Shown: piece after piece, positions 7,839 through 16,505 of the stretch
Position numbering within the stretch: the stretch's first letter is position 1
Layout: the number at the start of each line of letters is the position of its first letter
From: Micromonospora parastrephiae
Lineage (GTDB): Bacteria > Actinomycetota > Actinomycetes > Mycobacteriales > Micromonosporaceae
NCBI RefSeq assembly: GCF_016802865.1
Contig: NZ_JAEVHM010000001.1
Span: 1-64,000 of the forward strand
DNA: 64,000 nucleotides
Direction of reading: 5' to 3'
The notes under the pieces: generated by a model
The model's database searches: none
What the model was told of the DNA's origin: nothing
The model's input: the letters and a program-made list of their open reading frames with translations, nothing else
Position numbers and translations under genes: made by a program

Positions 7839-8639
7839 ATGAGATGGACCATCCTGCGCGACTTCGAGAGTGGTAGCACCCGGATCACCCTCACCGGCGG
7901 CCTCACCCTAGAAGCGGAACCACACCTTGCCGCCCTGCTGCTCGCGGGTGCCCTGGACGCCCCACTGACCCTCGCGGTCGACCTCGACACGATAACGACG
8001 TCGGACGTCGCCCCGATCGGCACGTTCCTCGCCCGCTGGGCCACCGACCGCTCCGACGGGCCGGAGCTGAAGGTGTCGGCCAATCCGCTGACTCCCCCGG
8101 GACGACTGCTCCGCGCCATACTCGGTCGGCACGCGACCCTCGGCAGGGCTCCGCTCGAACACCCCGCCACACGCGCACCGATCCCACCTCACCGCGCGCA
8201 CCTGCGACTGCCCGCCGACGCGCAGTCGCCCGCCGCTGCCCGCAGGCTCGTCGCCCGACAGTGTCACGCCTGGGGCATGCACGCGGTGGCCGACCGAGCG
8301 ATGGTCATCGCCTCGGAGCTCGTCAGCAACGTCGTCCAACACGCCGGAACCGACATGGATATCACCGTCGCCAACGTGGCGGGCTCGCTGAGGATCAGCG
8401 TCCGGGACCGCGAGGGCGAAACACCCGACTCCACCACCCCGACCCTCCCTCGTCAGGTCACCGAAGGTGGTCGTGGCCTGCCGATCATCGCCGCCCTGAC
8501 CACGAACTGGGGCTTCTTCCCCTTCGGCGACGGCAAGACCGTCCGGGCCGTGATCGACGGCCCCAACGGGTCACCCGTCAGCGGACGAGCTGTCCCGATC
8601 CCGCCGCCGGGGCCGCAGCGGCCGGCGGACCCGGTGTAG
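7839..8639 (+). CDS. STAS-like domain fused to an anti-sigma-type HATPase
   Basis: A 266-residue protein (ATG 7839; a GTG at 7830 is also possible). Residues 1-105 resemble a STAS domain without the phosphorylatable serine (AVDLDTITTSDVAPIGTFL). Residues about 135-250 are an RsbW/SpoIIAB-type GHKL ATPase: N box ELVSNVVQHAG, G1 box SVRDREG and G2 box EGGRGLPII. Free-standing proteins of this class act as anti-sigma kinases or switch kinases for STAS partners. A STAS-like half on the same chain could make it self-regulating. Its 3' end overlaps the convergent antiporter gene by 69 bases. No sigma factor gene is visible nearby. Confidence 0.75.
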   Translation: MRWTILRDFESGSTRITLTGGLTLEAEPHLAALLLAGALDAPLTLAVDLDTITTSDVAPIGTFLARWATDRSDGPELKVSANPLTPPGRLLRAILGRHATLGRAPLEHPATRAPIPPHRAHLRLPADAQSPAAARRLVARQCHAWGMHAVADRAMVIASELVSNVVQHAGTDMDITVANVAGSLRISVRDREGETPDSTTPTLPRQVTEGGRGLPIIAALTTNWGFFPFGDGKTVRAVIDGPNGSPVSGRAVPIPPPGPQRPADPV

Positions 8640-9818
8640 CACGCCGAACCAGGCGGGTGCTTCCCTCGACTCGTCGAACGCTCGCGCTACCACCACGTCG
8701 GTCGACGAGTGCAACAGGATGGAGATCACGATTGTCAGGGCGACGAGGTGGAACACCTCGTCGCCGGCGGCGATGCCGGACTCCAGGACCAGCAGCCCGT
8801 AGACGACGGAGGCGAAGCCCTTCGGCCCGAACCACATCGCGGCGGCCTGTTCCCTGACGCCGAGCCCGGAGCGCAGGAACGAGATCCACAACGCGACCGG
8901 GCGGGCCACGAAGATGGCCAGCACCGCGAAGGCCCAGCCGGCCCACGAGATCTCGCCCAGGAACCGCACCGAGATCAGCGCGCCGAAGACCAACAGCGCG
9001 GCGAGTTTCAACAGCTCGGCGATGTTCTCCCCGAAATGCTCGAACGCCGCCCGTTCTCTCGGCCCGAACGTGGCCACGGTGATTCCGGCGGCGAACGCCG
9101 CCAGGAACAGGTTGCCGTGCGTGATCTTGCCCAACGCCAACACGAGCAGCCCGATCGCCACCCCGTTCAGCGGCGCGTACGCCGCGGACGCCGCAAGCCA
9201 ACGGGTCCGCTCCAAGGCGATCGCCAGCAGCGGCACCAGCACACCGATGAGCAGCCCTACCGCGAGTTCGCTGGCAATCTTGCCCAGGTGCAGGTCGTCC
9301 GAGCCTGCGGCCAGAGCGAGCAGCAGCACCACGAACGGGAGGGCCAGCCCGTCGTTGACGCCGGACTCCACGTTGAGCAGATGCCGCAGCCGGGCCGGGA
9401 CCTTGTCATTGCCCACCAGCGCCGCCGCGAACACCGGGTCGGTGGGCGCGAGGATAGCGCCGATCAGCAGCGCCTCCGGCCAGCCCAGGCCAGCCACGAA
9501 GTGGGCCAGGAGCGCCGTGATCAGCAGGGTGAGTGGCAGGCCCCAACCCAGCGCCCGGCCGGGCAGCCGCCACGCCGAACGCAGGTCCGCCCACCCGACC
9601 CGCATGCCGTCGGTGAACAGCACCGCGAACAGGGCTAGCTCCGCGAGTTGCGCCACGATGGGGGAATCGGAGTGCAGGTGCAGCAGCCCGGTGGTGTCCT
9701 CGCCGAGTATGAACCCGGCAACCAGGAACAGCGCCGCGGTGGACAGGATGGTGCGGTGGGCCAGCGCCGAGAGCAGCACCGCCATCAGAAGGACAACGGC
9801 GAACGACAACAACAGCAT
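8571..9818 (-). CDS. CPA1-family cation:proton antiporter
   Basis: A 415-residue integral membrane protein with about 12 hydrophobic segments. The CPA1 signature ILAPTDPVFAAALV (residues about 120-133) and the ion-binding acidic pair region LNVESGVNDGLALPF (about 146-160) are intact. It exchanges Na+ or K+ for H+ across the cytoplasmic membrane. The C-terminal tail is short and Arg-rich, without a regulatory nucleotide-binding domain. The N-terminus (MLLLSFAVVLLMAVLLSAL) is a good first helix and supports the start at 9818. It is a different subfamily from the antiporter at 13182-14393, with limited similarity beyond the motifs. Confidence 0.88.
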   Translation of the reverse strand: MLLLSFAVVLLMAVLLSALAHRTILSTAALFLVAGFILGEDTTGLLHLHSDSPIVAQLAELALFAVLFTDGMRVGWADLRSAWRLPGRALGWGLPLTLLITALLAHFVAGLGWPEALLIGAILAPTDPVFAAALVGNDKVPARLRHLLNVESGVNDGLALPFVVLLLALAAGSDDLHLGKIASELAVGLLIGVLVPLLAIALERTRWLAASAAYAPLNGVAIGLLVLALGKITHGNLFLAAFAAGITVATFGPRERAAFEHFGENIAELLKLAALLVFGALISVRFLGEISWAGWAFAVLAIFVARPVALWISFLRSGLGVREQAAAMWFGPKGFASVVYGLLVLESGIAAGDEVFHLVALTIVISILLHSSTDVVVARAFDESREAPAWFGVLHRVRRPLRPRRRDRDSSSADG

Positions 9819-9953
9819 CGGTCACGCTCCACAGACGTGCGTCATCACGATGCCGGCCAGACCTCGCGGCGCCCCACTGGATCCGAATGATCATAGCGTC
9901 AGCGGTGGACGGCCCCGCTTGCCATCGGAAGGTGTCGGCCGCTATGGGCGCAC

Positions 9954-10469
9954 CTAACCCGCACCGTCGAGCACGTCGTCGAGGCTGCTGGCGTCACCAA
10001 GCCGGTCGCGCCGGATGACGCTGAGGCTCCCGTCCGACTCCAGCACGACCGCAGCCAACTCGCTCAGGTCCCCGGCACCATGACTGCGGGCCGCCTGCCG
10101 GATCTCACTCCCCGCGACCCGGGCCCGCCGCAGCGCGGCGTGCCGCAACTGCCCGTCGCGCAACAGCATCATCGGACGCGCCTTGAGCAGGCGCTGCGAC
10201 GGCGGCCAGCGTACGACCAGCAGCGCGGCCAGATATTGCAACGTCACCAGCAGGGCCAGCGCGAGGATCCCCTCGACGACTGATACGTCCCGCGAGAGCA
10301 GGATCGTCGCGAGAGTAGATCCGAGTGCCACCGTGACCACAAAGTCGAACGCGTTGAGCTTGGACAACGTGCGCTTCCCGGACAGTCGCAGGATGAGTAC
10401 CAGTGCCGGGTAGACGATCGCGGCGACGACGAGCAGCCGGAGCAGGTCACTGGGGGTCTTCAGCAGCAT
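9954..10469 (-). CDS. DUF421 (YetF-like) membrane protein
   Basis: A 171-residue protein with three N-terminal hydrophobic segments (residues about 8-30, 40-60, 65-85) and a soluble C-terminal half. The motifs LRLSGKRTLSKLNAFDFVVTVALGS and, later, ELAAVVLESDGSLSVIRR match the DUF421/YetF family. Family members are found in stress and spore contexts, but their biochemical role is not established. ATG start at 10469. It is transcribed away from the DUF1330 gene and stands alone; the 140 bases upstream hold no visible gene. Confidence 0.85.
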   Translation of the reverse strand: MLLKTPSDLLRLLVVAAIVYPALVLILRLSGKRTLSKLNAFDFVVTVALGSTLATILLSRDVSVVEGILALALLVTLQYLAALLVVRWPPSQRLLKARPMMLLRDGQLRHAALRRARVAGSEIRQAARSHGAGDLSELAAVVLESDGSLSVIRRDRLGDASSLDDVLDGAG

Positions 10470-10609
10470 CGGGTTGACGTACCCCCGAGGCTGGCTCGTA
10501 TCCGAAGGCCGACGGCGTGTTTGGGGACGTCGGAACGGTGGATGTCCGCTTCGCGGCGGGTGAGTCCTACGAGTGCTCTTGACTGGCGCTCACGTCTGGG
10601 GCGCGCCAA

Positions 10610-10981
10610 TCAGGATGGCGACCAGGGCACCGTGGGCTGCAGTACCGCCTCCTGCAGCGCCACCGTGCGCAGCCGGGTGACCTGCTGATATGCCGGATCG
10701 GCGACCATCGCGCAGAACGCCTTCCGGCTGGGGTACCGGACCAGCAGGACGACGTCCCAGGCCTGCCCGTCCTTGGCAACAAGCGCCCGACCGCCCGCAC
10801 CGGCATAGATCACCTCAGCGCCGTAGCGGGGCAGGAACGTCTCCCGCAGTTCCGTGGCGTAGCTCGAGTAGGAGTCGCGGCCTCCGTCGGCGAACCGCAG
10901 CAGGTTGAGCATGACCACGGGTGCCTCCGGATCTTCCGTCAGGAAGTCCCGGAGGTCACCGCCGGTGGGGTCGACCGCCAT
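10610..10981 (-). CDS. DUF1330 domain protein
   Basis: A 123-residue cytosolic ferredoxin-like alpha/beta barrel protein. The family features are PVVMLNLLRFADGGRDSY near the start, GGRALVAKDGQAWDVVLLVRYPS in the middle and a terminal block AFCAMVADPAYQQVTRLR. The ATG at 10981 follows GAGGAGG with 4-base spacing; the GTG directly before it is too close to the ribosome binding site. DUF1330 proteins belong to the dimeric alpha-beta-barrel group; no substrate is known for this one. No neighbours in an obvious operon. Confidence 0.8.
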   Translation of the reverse strand: MAVDPTGGDLRDFLTEDPEAPVVMLNLLRFADGGRDSYSSYATELRETFLPRYGAEVIYAGAGGRALVAKDGQAWDVVLLVRYPSRKAFCAMVADPAYQQVTRLRTVALQEAVLQPTVPWSPS

Positions 10982-11628
10982 CACGCCTCCTCGGCTCGGC
11001 TGTGGGAAAGCCTAGTGTGAAGGCGAGGGTGGGTCACTACCCCTTCGAGGCGTGGCCGAAGGGGTGGATGCGGGCGTGCCGGCGGCGCTCGGCGTGCCGG
11101 GTGTACCACCAGGTCGGGGGCTGATGGTAGGCCCGTCGTCCGGTGACGGCGACGCCGGGCCGGTACTCGGCAACGGGTCGGTACTCGGCTGGGGCGTGGT
11201 GGTCACCTCGGGCTCCGGCGTCGGCGACGGGCTGGCCGGAGGGCCGTCGGTCGGGTGCGGCGCCGGTGTGTGCGAGTCCCTGTCGTCCGGAACCGTAGGT
11301 GACTCCGTCCTGGCGGTCGGTCGCCTGCCGGTCGTCGCACCGGTCCCGTAATCCTGCGGCGGACGGGGATCGGCCCAGGCTCTGCGGCTTCGTGCGGTTC
11401 AACGAACAAGCCGGCCGGTACTTTCGGTCCGGCACCGGTCGCCGCCCCGTTGACCCCCGTCGCACTGCCACGGACCCTCCCGGTCGTCTTGTGGCGTCGG
11501 CTCTGGCTCGCTGCGGCCATGCCCCGTTCAGCTCGATCGTCACCAAACCGTCACGGTTTCGGGGTCGTGCCGCCACATCCCAGGGAACTTTGTTGCAGAA
11601 GCGGTACGACGAAGCGGAGGAACCACTA
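10982..11628. other. Intergenic region without a supported gene
   Basis: About 650 bases. A Pro/Ser/Thr-rich frame can be read on the minus strand (11018-11380), but it has no start codon with a ribosome binding site upstream of the low-complexity part. The right end carries GGAGG, the ribosome binding site of the lipoprotein gene at 11629. Nothing else recognised. Confidence 0.4.
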
Positions 11629-12057
11629 ATGAGCAGAAGGCATGGCCGGGTGCACCCAGCAGCGGCAACCCTCTCGGCGGTGGTCCTGCTCGCCGGAGGC
11701 TGCACCGGCGAGCCCGCAGCGCCGCGGCCCAGTCCCGTGCCGACGCCCACCACCGCACTGGGCACGGTCGCGCGGGCGGAGGTGGGCGACCAGCTGACCG
11801 TGACCGCAAGCGTCGAGCGGGTCATCACCGACGGCGCGTTCGTCGTCCGCGACGTGGACCTGACCGACGGGGCCCTTCTCGTGCTGTCGACGGGCCTGAC
11901 GGTGCCCGCCGCGCCGCAGTTGGTGACCGTCGAGGGCACCGTGATCCGGTTCTCCCACCGCGACCTCACCGGCCGCTACCACCTCGGGCCACCGGGACCG
12001 TACCGGGCCTTCGAGGGCGGGCGCGCCCTCGTCGCCCGGGAGCTGACCGTCTGGTGA
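11629..12057 (+). CDS. Small lipoprotein of unknown function
   Basis: 142 residues. The N-terminus has a basic start (MSRRHGRVHPA), a hydrophobic core and a lipobox LLAGGC (Cys at about 25), so the mature protein is lipid-anchored outside the membrane. A Pro-rich linker (APRPSPVPTPT) follows. The remainder (TVARAEVGDQLTVTASVERV... VTVEGTVIRF) has an OB-like pattern of beta strands similar to small secreted proteins with nucleic-acid-binding-like folds, but no defined family is claimed. The ATG has GGAGG 8 bases upstream. It precedes the MscS gene on the same strand, 175 bases away. Confidence 0.75.
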   Translation: MSRRHGRVHPAAATLSAVVLLAGGCTGEPAAPRPSPVPTPTTALGTVARAEVGDQLTVTASVERVITDGAFVVRDVDLTDGALLVLSTGLTVPAAPQLVTVEGTVIRFSHRDLTGRYHLGPPGPYRAFEGGRALVARELTVW

Positions 12058-12232
12058 CGATCCCCCACGCACCGCGGAGAGGTGCGCCGCCGCATCGCCG
12101 AGCCGGGCGCGTCCGACCGACCCAGCCCGCACCGGCCGTTTCCAACAATCCGCTGACAACGGCTGCCTAAGGTGAAGCAGACGCGACAGTAACGCACCGA
12201 CCGGTCGCCGCCGAGGACGATGGGCAAGCAAC

Positions 12233-13159
12233 ATGGAGCGGTTCCTGGAGGCACTCTGGGACACGAGCAGCGTGAGCGGTCGCCTCGTGACCAGCATCGT
12301 CCTGATCGTGCTGGCCTTCGTCATCGCCGCCCTGGCCGGGCGCCTGTCCACCCTGCGGGTAAAGGACACCACCAACCGCTACTACCTGCGCAAGGCGACG
12401 CACTACCTGACCGTCGTGGTGTTGCTGTTCGCGCTGGCACTGCTGTGGAAGCCGTTCGCCGGCCGGATCGGCCTGGTCGTCGGACTACTCGGCGTCGGTC
12501 TCGCGCTGGCCCTGCAGGAGGTCATCGGCGCCTTCGCCGGATGGATCAGCATCATCACCGGCCGGCAGTACCGCGTCGGTGACCGGATCCAGATGTGCGA
12601 CGTGCGCGGTGACGTTCTCGAAATCACCCCCCTGCGCACCCGCCTCCTGGAAAGTGGCTCTTCCACCGACCCGGAATCCTGGATCCGTGGCCGCCAGTAC
12701 ACCGGCCGGGTGGTCTCGCTGTCGAACCGCTTCGTGTTCTGCACACCGGTCTACAACAGCAGCATGGTCCTGGACCACCTGTGGGAGGAGTTGACCCTGC
12801 CCATCCCCTACGAGGCCGACTGGCACCTCGCGGAGAGCATCCTGTGCGAGGAAGCCCAGAACGTCTCCTCGACGGCCGAGGCGCGCCGCGCCATCGACGC
12901 GATGCGCCACCGCTACCCCACCGCCGAGGCGGAAGTCGATCCCCGCGTGTTCGTCCGCGCCACCTCGAACTGGATCGAGCTGTCGGCACGGTTCGTGGTG
13001 CCGGTGCGCGGCGCCCGTCAGGTCAAGGACCAGGTCACCCGGCGGGTGCTGGATCGCTTCGCCGAAAGCGGCATCCGGGTGGCATCGGAGACCCAGGACG
13101 TCACCATCCATACACCCCACCCGATGAAACCAGCCGCCACCTCGGCCGACCACGGGTAG
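12233..13159 (+). CDS. MscS-family mechanosensitive channel
   Basis: 308 residues. Membrane helices lie at about residues 18-36, 60-78 and 82-105. The last is the pore-lining TM3 with its small-residue pattern (GLLGVGLALALQEVIGAFAGWISI). The beta domain follows (YRVGDRIQMCDVRGDVLEITPLRTRLLE), then the MscS alpha/beta C-terminal domain. The beta domain is interrupted by an insertion (SGSSTDPESWIRGRQYTGR) before VVSLSNRFVFCTPVYN. The channel would release solutes on osmotic downshift. ATG start at 12233. It is convergent with the antiporter at 13182-14393. Confidence 0.88.
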   Translation: MERFLEALWDTSSVSGRLVTSIVLIVLAFVIAALAGRLSTLRVKDTTNRYYLRKATHYLTVVVLLFALALLWKPFAGRIGLVVGLLGVGLALALQEVIGAFAGWISIITGRQYRVGDRIQMCDVRGDVLEITPLRTRLLESGSSTDPESWIRGRQYTGRVVSLSNRFVFCTPVYNSSMVLDHLWEELTLPIPYEADWHLAESILCEEAQNVSSTAEARRAIDAMRHRYPTAEAEVDPRVFVRATSNWIELSARFVVPVRGARQVKDQVTRRVLDRFAESGIRVASETQDVTIHTPHPMKPAATSADHG

Positions 13160-13181
13160 CGGTGGCGACGCTCCGTCGATT

Positions 13182-14393
13182 TCAGCGAGCGGAGACCGAC
13201 GACCGCCGTGCGTACCAGCGACGACCGGGCATGGCCGTCACCCCGTACACCACAGTGCTCGCCGCCACCACCAGACTCCCAGCAACCCACAGCCGAGGAT
13301 CCCGTACCCCCTCGTCCTGGCTGTAGGTCAGATAGAACAGCGCCGACACGCCGACCGGCCCGAACCACCCCAGGAACACCACACCGCGCCAGGGCAGCCC
13401 CAGTGCCGGCTTCAGCGCAAGCACCACCGGCAGTCGACGCAGCACCAGCACCGCGACCACGAACGCCACCAACGGCCAGCCCAACTCGCGCCACGCACGC
13501 CACGGCACCTCGACCCCGAGCAGGAAAAACAGCGGCAACACCAGAAAGCGGGTCAGCGCGTCGTCGAGCTTCTGCTCCGACGCCCGCGACCGGCCACCGA
13601 TGACCGCGTTGTACGCCAGGCCGGCGACGAACACCGCGAGGATCGCATCGGTACGCGCCAGCCTGGCCACTCCCAGTGCCGCGACACCGAGCACCACCGT
13701 GAAGATCAGCAACGAACCCGGATCAACATCCTCCCGAGCCTGGGACGCCATGACGGCACGCCCCGCGGCGTAACCGATCGCCGCGCCGATCACCACGGCC
13801 CCCAGCACCCCCCACACCGCCTCCCGAAGGTGACCACCAACGGATCCCGACGTCGCGGCGCTCAGGGCGAGCACGACGAAGACGAAGGCAAGCCCGTCGT
13901 TGGCACCCGACTCACCGCTGATCACCTGACGCAGACGCGCCGGTAGCTGCCGCTCGGCGGGACCACCCGACACGACGCTGGACGCCAGAACCGGGTCCGT
14001 CGGCGTCATACAGGCACCCAGCAGCGCCGCCAGGGCAAGGGGCAGGCCGAGGACAAGCCAGGCCAGGCCGGCGCTGACCACCGCCATACCCACCATCGCG
14101 ACGGTGAGCAGCACGCCGACCGGACGGATCACCGACCGGTACGCCGACAGCGGGAAACGCAGCGCCACCGCCATCAGCGAGATGGCCAACAGGATCCGGC
14201 TCACCTCCAACGTCACCACCGACGCCTCGTGCTGAGGCAGATCGATCAGCCCGAGAACCGGACCGGTCAGTACGCCCACCACCAGCGCGAGCAGCGGCTC
14301 ACTGACCGGGGCCCGGCGAATGGCGCTGCCCCAGAAGGCCAGCAGCACCCCCAGGACCCCGACCAGGGCGTAACTGAGGTGCAGCGGATTCAT
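13182..14393 (-). CDS. CPA1-type cation:proton antiporter (NhaP-like)
   Basis: 403 residues with about 12 membrane segments. The signatures are CMTPTDPVLASSVV (residues about 128-141) and VISGESGANDGLAFVFV (about 157-173), which carry the acidic residues of the antiport site. The C-terminal segment LRRLPVVLALKPALGLPW is nearly identical in pattern to the relic at 1195-1455, so the genome held at least two copies. There is no cytosolic regulatory domain. It starts 29 bases after the truncated flavoprotein gene on the same strand, which suggests that it may be transcribed with it. Confidence 0.88.
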   Translation of the reverse strand: MNPLHLSYALVGVLGVLLAFWGSAIRRAPVSEPLLALVVGVLTGPVLGLIDLPQHEASVVTLEVSRILLAISLMAVALRFPLSAYRSVIRPVGVLLTVAMVGMAVVSAGLAWLVLGLPLALAALLGACMTPTDPVLASSVVSGGPAERQLPARLRQVISGESGANDGLAFVFVVLALSAATSGSVGGHLREAVWGVLGAVVIGAAIGYAAGRAVMASQAREDVDPGSLLIFTVVLGVAALGVARLARTDAILAVFVAGLAYNAVIGGRSRASEQKLDDALTRFLVLPLFFLLGVEVPWRAWRELGWPLVAFVVAVLVLRRLPVVLALKPALGLPWRGVVFLGWFGPVGVSALFYLTYSQDEGVRDPRLWVAGSLVVAASTVVYGVTAMPGRRWYARRSSVSAR

Positions 14394-14421
14394 CCGACGC
14401 CGCTACCCGCTCATCCCCACT

Positions 14422-15207
14422 TCACACCCTCACGTACCAGCCCACTCGTAGCAGGCCGGCGGTGATCGCGTCGCGGTAAATGCCGGTGTCGAGCACGGCG
14501 GCGTGGCGGACGAGTCGGGTGAGCACTGCTCGGGGCAGAAGGTCCGCACCGGTGACGCGGAGCCAGTGGTGCAGGTCCCGGCCTCGGATGCGCTGCGGCA
14601 GGAACTGGATCGGCGCCCGGGTGGCGAGGGTGACCTTCGCGTGTGGCGCGAGCTCGTAGGCGACCTGGAGGGCGGAGTTCCCGGCGCCCACGACGAGGAC
14701 CCGCTTGCCGGCGTACGGCTCGGGCCGCCGGTAGTGCGCGACGTGCCGCACCTCGCCGGCGTAGGCATCCTTGCCGGGCAGTACCGGCAGGTACGGATTG
14801 CCGAAGGATCCGCTCGCGGCGACGATGCCCGCCGCAGCAATCTCGTCGCCGCTGTCGGTGTAGACGAGATAGCCACCGCCCGGGCGCGGGAGCACGGTGG
14901 CGACTCGGGTGCCGGTGCGGATCTTAGCGTCGATGCTCCCGGCATAGCGGCGGAGATAGGCGACGACCTCGTCGCGAATCGGGTAGCGGTCGGGGTCTCC
15001 CCCGTCGAACGTCATTCCCGGCAGCGAGCTGTATCGGGCCGGGGAGAACAGGGTGAGGCTGTCGTAGTAGTCGGGCCAGGACCCCACCGGCGCGGTGCCT
15101 GCTTCCAGGACGACGGGGCGCAGGCCAGCGGAGAGGGCGGCGTGGGCGGCGGCAAGACCGGACTGGCCGGCACCGACGATGACGACGGGTTCTTTAGAGG
15201 TGGTCAC
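14422..15207 (-). CDS. ArsO-like FAD/NAD(P)-dependent monooxygenase, C-terminally truncated
   Basis: 261 residues. The N-terminal FAD motif is VVIVGAGQSGLAAA (residues about 8-21) and the second Rossmann motif VLVVGAGNSALQVA lies at about 165-178. The motif LTLFSPARYSSLPG is shared with ArsO-type flavoproteins in arsenic operons. Related proteins are usually 340-400 residues; here the chain stops after GLLRVGWYVRV, so the expected final ATGYRP-type block is missing. The frame may have been cut when the antiporter gene was placed beside it. The GTG at 15207 begins just outside an inverted repeat that separates it from the divergent arsR. Compare the second, frameshifted copy at 30760-31796. 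Confidence 0.75.
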   Translation of the reverse strand: MTTSKEPVVIVGAGQSGLAAAHAALSAGLRPVVLEAGTAPVGSWPDYYDSLTLFSPARYSSLPGMTFDGGDPDRYPIRDEVVAYLRRYAGSIDAKIRTGTRVATVLPRPGGGYLVYTDSGDEIAAAGIVAASGSFGNPYLPVLPGKDAYAGEVRHVAHYRRPEPYAGKRVLVVGAGNSALQVAYELAPHAKVTLATRAPIQFLPQRIRGRDLHHWLRVTGADLLPRAVLTRLVRHAAVLDTGIYRDAITAGLLRVGWYVRV

Positions 15208-15215
15208 TCCAACAA

Positions 15216-15245
15216 CATATCGTCGTTTTGTTGAATGACAATATG
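15216..15245. promoter_or_regulatory. Inverted repeat between arsO-like and arsR genes, probable ArsR operator
   Basis: CATATCGTC (15216-15224) and GACAATATG (15237-15245) match in 8 of 9 positions across a 12-base spacer. The site is AT-rich in a GC-rich region, lies 9 bases from the arsO-like start and 25 bases from the arsR start at 15270. It fits repression of both genes by the ArsR encoded here. Confidence 0.55.
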
Positions 15246-15269
15246 ATGGCGATGCGAGAAGGTGGGGCC

Positions 15270-15599
15270 ATGGATGAGCCAGAGCCCGCAGCGGTCGCGC
15301 CCGGCACCGCACCAACCGGGCTCGGGCCGGACACGCAGGAGTTCCTCAAGGCGCTGGGCAGCCCAACGCGACAGCGGATCATGATGCTGTTCCCCCAAGG
15401 CGCCGAGATGTCCGTCGGGGAAGTCGCCGAGCGCACGGGCATCAGCCAAGCGACGGCGTCGCAGCAGCTAACTCTGCTGCGTCGGGGTCGGATCGTGACC
15501 TCGCGGCGCGAGGGGAAGACGGTGTACTACCGCGCCGACCGCGACGGCGCCGTCGCGGCGCTGACCGAGCTGCAGTCGTACCTGATGACCTGCTGCTGA
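15270..15599 (+). CDS. ArsR/SmtB family repressor
   Basis: 109 residues from the ATG at 15270, which has AAGGTGG 6 bases upstream; in-frame ATGs at 15243 and 15246 would add 8-9 residues but lie in the operator-like repeat. The winged helix is VGEVAERTGISQATASQQLTLLRRGRIV followed by the wing SRREGKTVYYRAD. There is no CVC motif in the DNA-binding helix; instead the chain ends in MTCC, a possible metalloid site. It is divergent from the truncated ArsO-like gene and upstream of the ArsR-ArsC fusion, so arsenic sensing is likely. Confidence 0.85.
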   Translation: MDEPEPAAVAPGTAPTGLGPDTQEFLKALGSPTRQRIMMLFPQGAEMSVGEVAERTGISQATASQQLTLLRRGRIVTSRREGKTVYYRADRDGAVAALTELQSYLMTCC

Positions 15600-15790
15600 C
15601 CGCAGCTCCCCGGCGGTGCCGCGACGCAACCCTGACCCCCAGCTGATCGACTTCGACCCGAGTCGCCTTCAAGAACAGCCACCCGAGGGTCCCGAGCATC
15701 AAACTGTGCCGCTTCCGGCCTGTCGGCACACCCAGCACGCTCCACCGACCCCTGCCTCGCCGCCGCTTGACAGCACAGCAGTTGCTCAGT

Positions 15791-15812
15791 AATAGTTGAG
15801 TCAATGACTATT
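15791..15812. promoter_or_regulatory. Inverted repeat overlapping the arsR-arsC start codon
   Basis: AATAGT (15791-15796) and ACTATT (15807-15812) are exact complements, flanked by GCTCA and GAGC that extend the symmetry imperfectly. The ATG at 15804 lies inside. The block is AT-rich and typical for an ArsR-type autoregulatory operator. Confidence 0.5.
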
Positions 15813-16505
15813 GAGCTTGCTCCTTTGCAGGCGCGCGCCCGGACCCACGCCGCGCTCGGCGACCCGGCGCGCCTGGCGATCGTCGACGCGCTCACCCTGG
15901 GCGACGCCTCCCCCGGCGAGATCGCCCACGACCTTCACATGCCGACGAATCTGGTCGCCCACCACGTCAAGGTCCTCAGCGAAGCCGGCCTCGTCGTCCG
16001 CAGCCGATCCGAGGGAGACCGCCGTCGCACCTACCTGCAGCTGCGACCCGAGGCCCTGGCCGCGTTGACGCCAGCGCCGATGGCCGGCGTAAGTCGGGTG
16101 GTCTTCGTCTGCACCCGCAACTCCGCCCGCTCGCAACTCGCCGCCGCCCTCTGGTCGGACCGCACCCACACCTGCGCGGCATCGGCCGGAACGCAGCCGG
16201 CAGAGCGGGTTCACCCGCGCGCCGTCGCCGTGGCCCGCCGCAACGGGCTGCATCTGGACGCGACCGGCACCGCACAGGTCACGGACATCGTGCGCGACGA
16301 CGACCTACTCATCGCCGTCTGCGACAACGCCCACGAGGAACTCACCGGCCCGGTCCGGCCCCGGCTGCACTGGTCGGTGCCCGACCCGGTCCGCGTCGAC
16401 ACCGACGCCGCGTTCGAGGCCGCGTTCGCCGACCTCGCCACCCGCATCGACCGCGTGGCCCCCATCGTCACCTCCACCATGAGGTCGCCAGGCCGCCATG
16501 ACTGA
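15804..16505 (+). CDS. ArsR repressor fused to an LMW-phosphatase-type arsenate reductase
   Basis: 233 residues. Residues 1-90 are an ArsR winged helix (GEIAHDLHMPTNLVAHHVKVL, wing SRSEGDRRRTYLQL). Residues about 97-225 are a low-molecular-weight-phosphatase-like arsenate reductase with the P-loop CTRNSARSQ (CX5R) near residue 104 and DVVW-type region replaced by DPVRVDTDAAFEAAF. The typical third Cys pair (CGDACP) of the neighbouring ArsC is absent, so the redox cycle of the fused domain may depend on a small thiol or mycoredoxin, or the domain may sense arsenate. Such fusions are known in actinobacteria. An operator-like inverted repeat overlaps the start. Confidence 0.85.
   Translation: MTIELAPLQARARTHAALGDPARLAIVDALTLGDASPGEIAHDLHMPTNLVAHHVKVLSEAGLVVRSRSEGDRRRTYLQLRPEALAALTPAPMAGVSRVVFVCTRNSARSQLAAALWSDRTHTCAASAGTQPAERVHPRAVAVARRNGLHLDATGTAQVTDIVRDDDLLIAVCDNAHEELTGPVRPRLHWSVPDPVRVDTDAAFEAAFADLATRIDRVAPIVTSTMRSPGRHD

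Noticed and set aside
11012-11380. Pro/Ser/Thr-rich minus-strand reading frame, similar to a cell-wall linker
   Set aside because: No start codon or ribosome binding site upstream of the low-complexity part, no signal peptide, and the opposite strand gives an equally long Gly/Val-rich frame.
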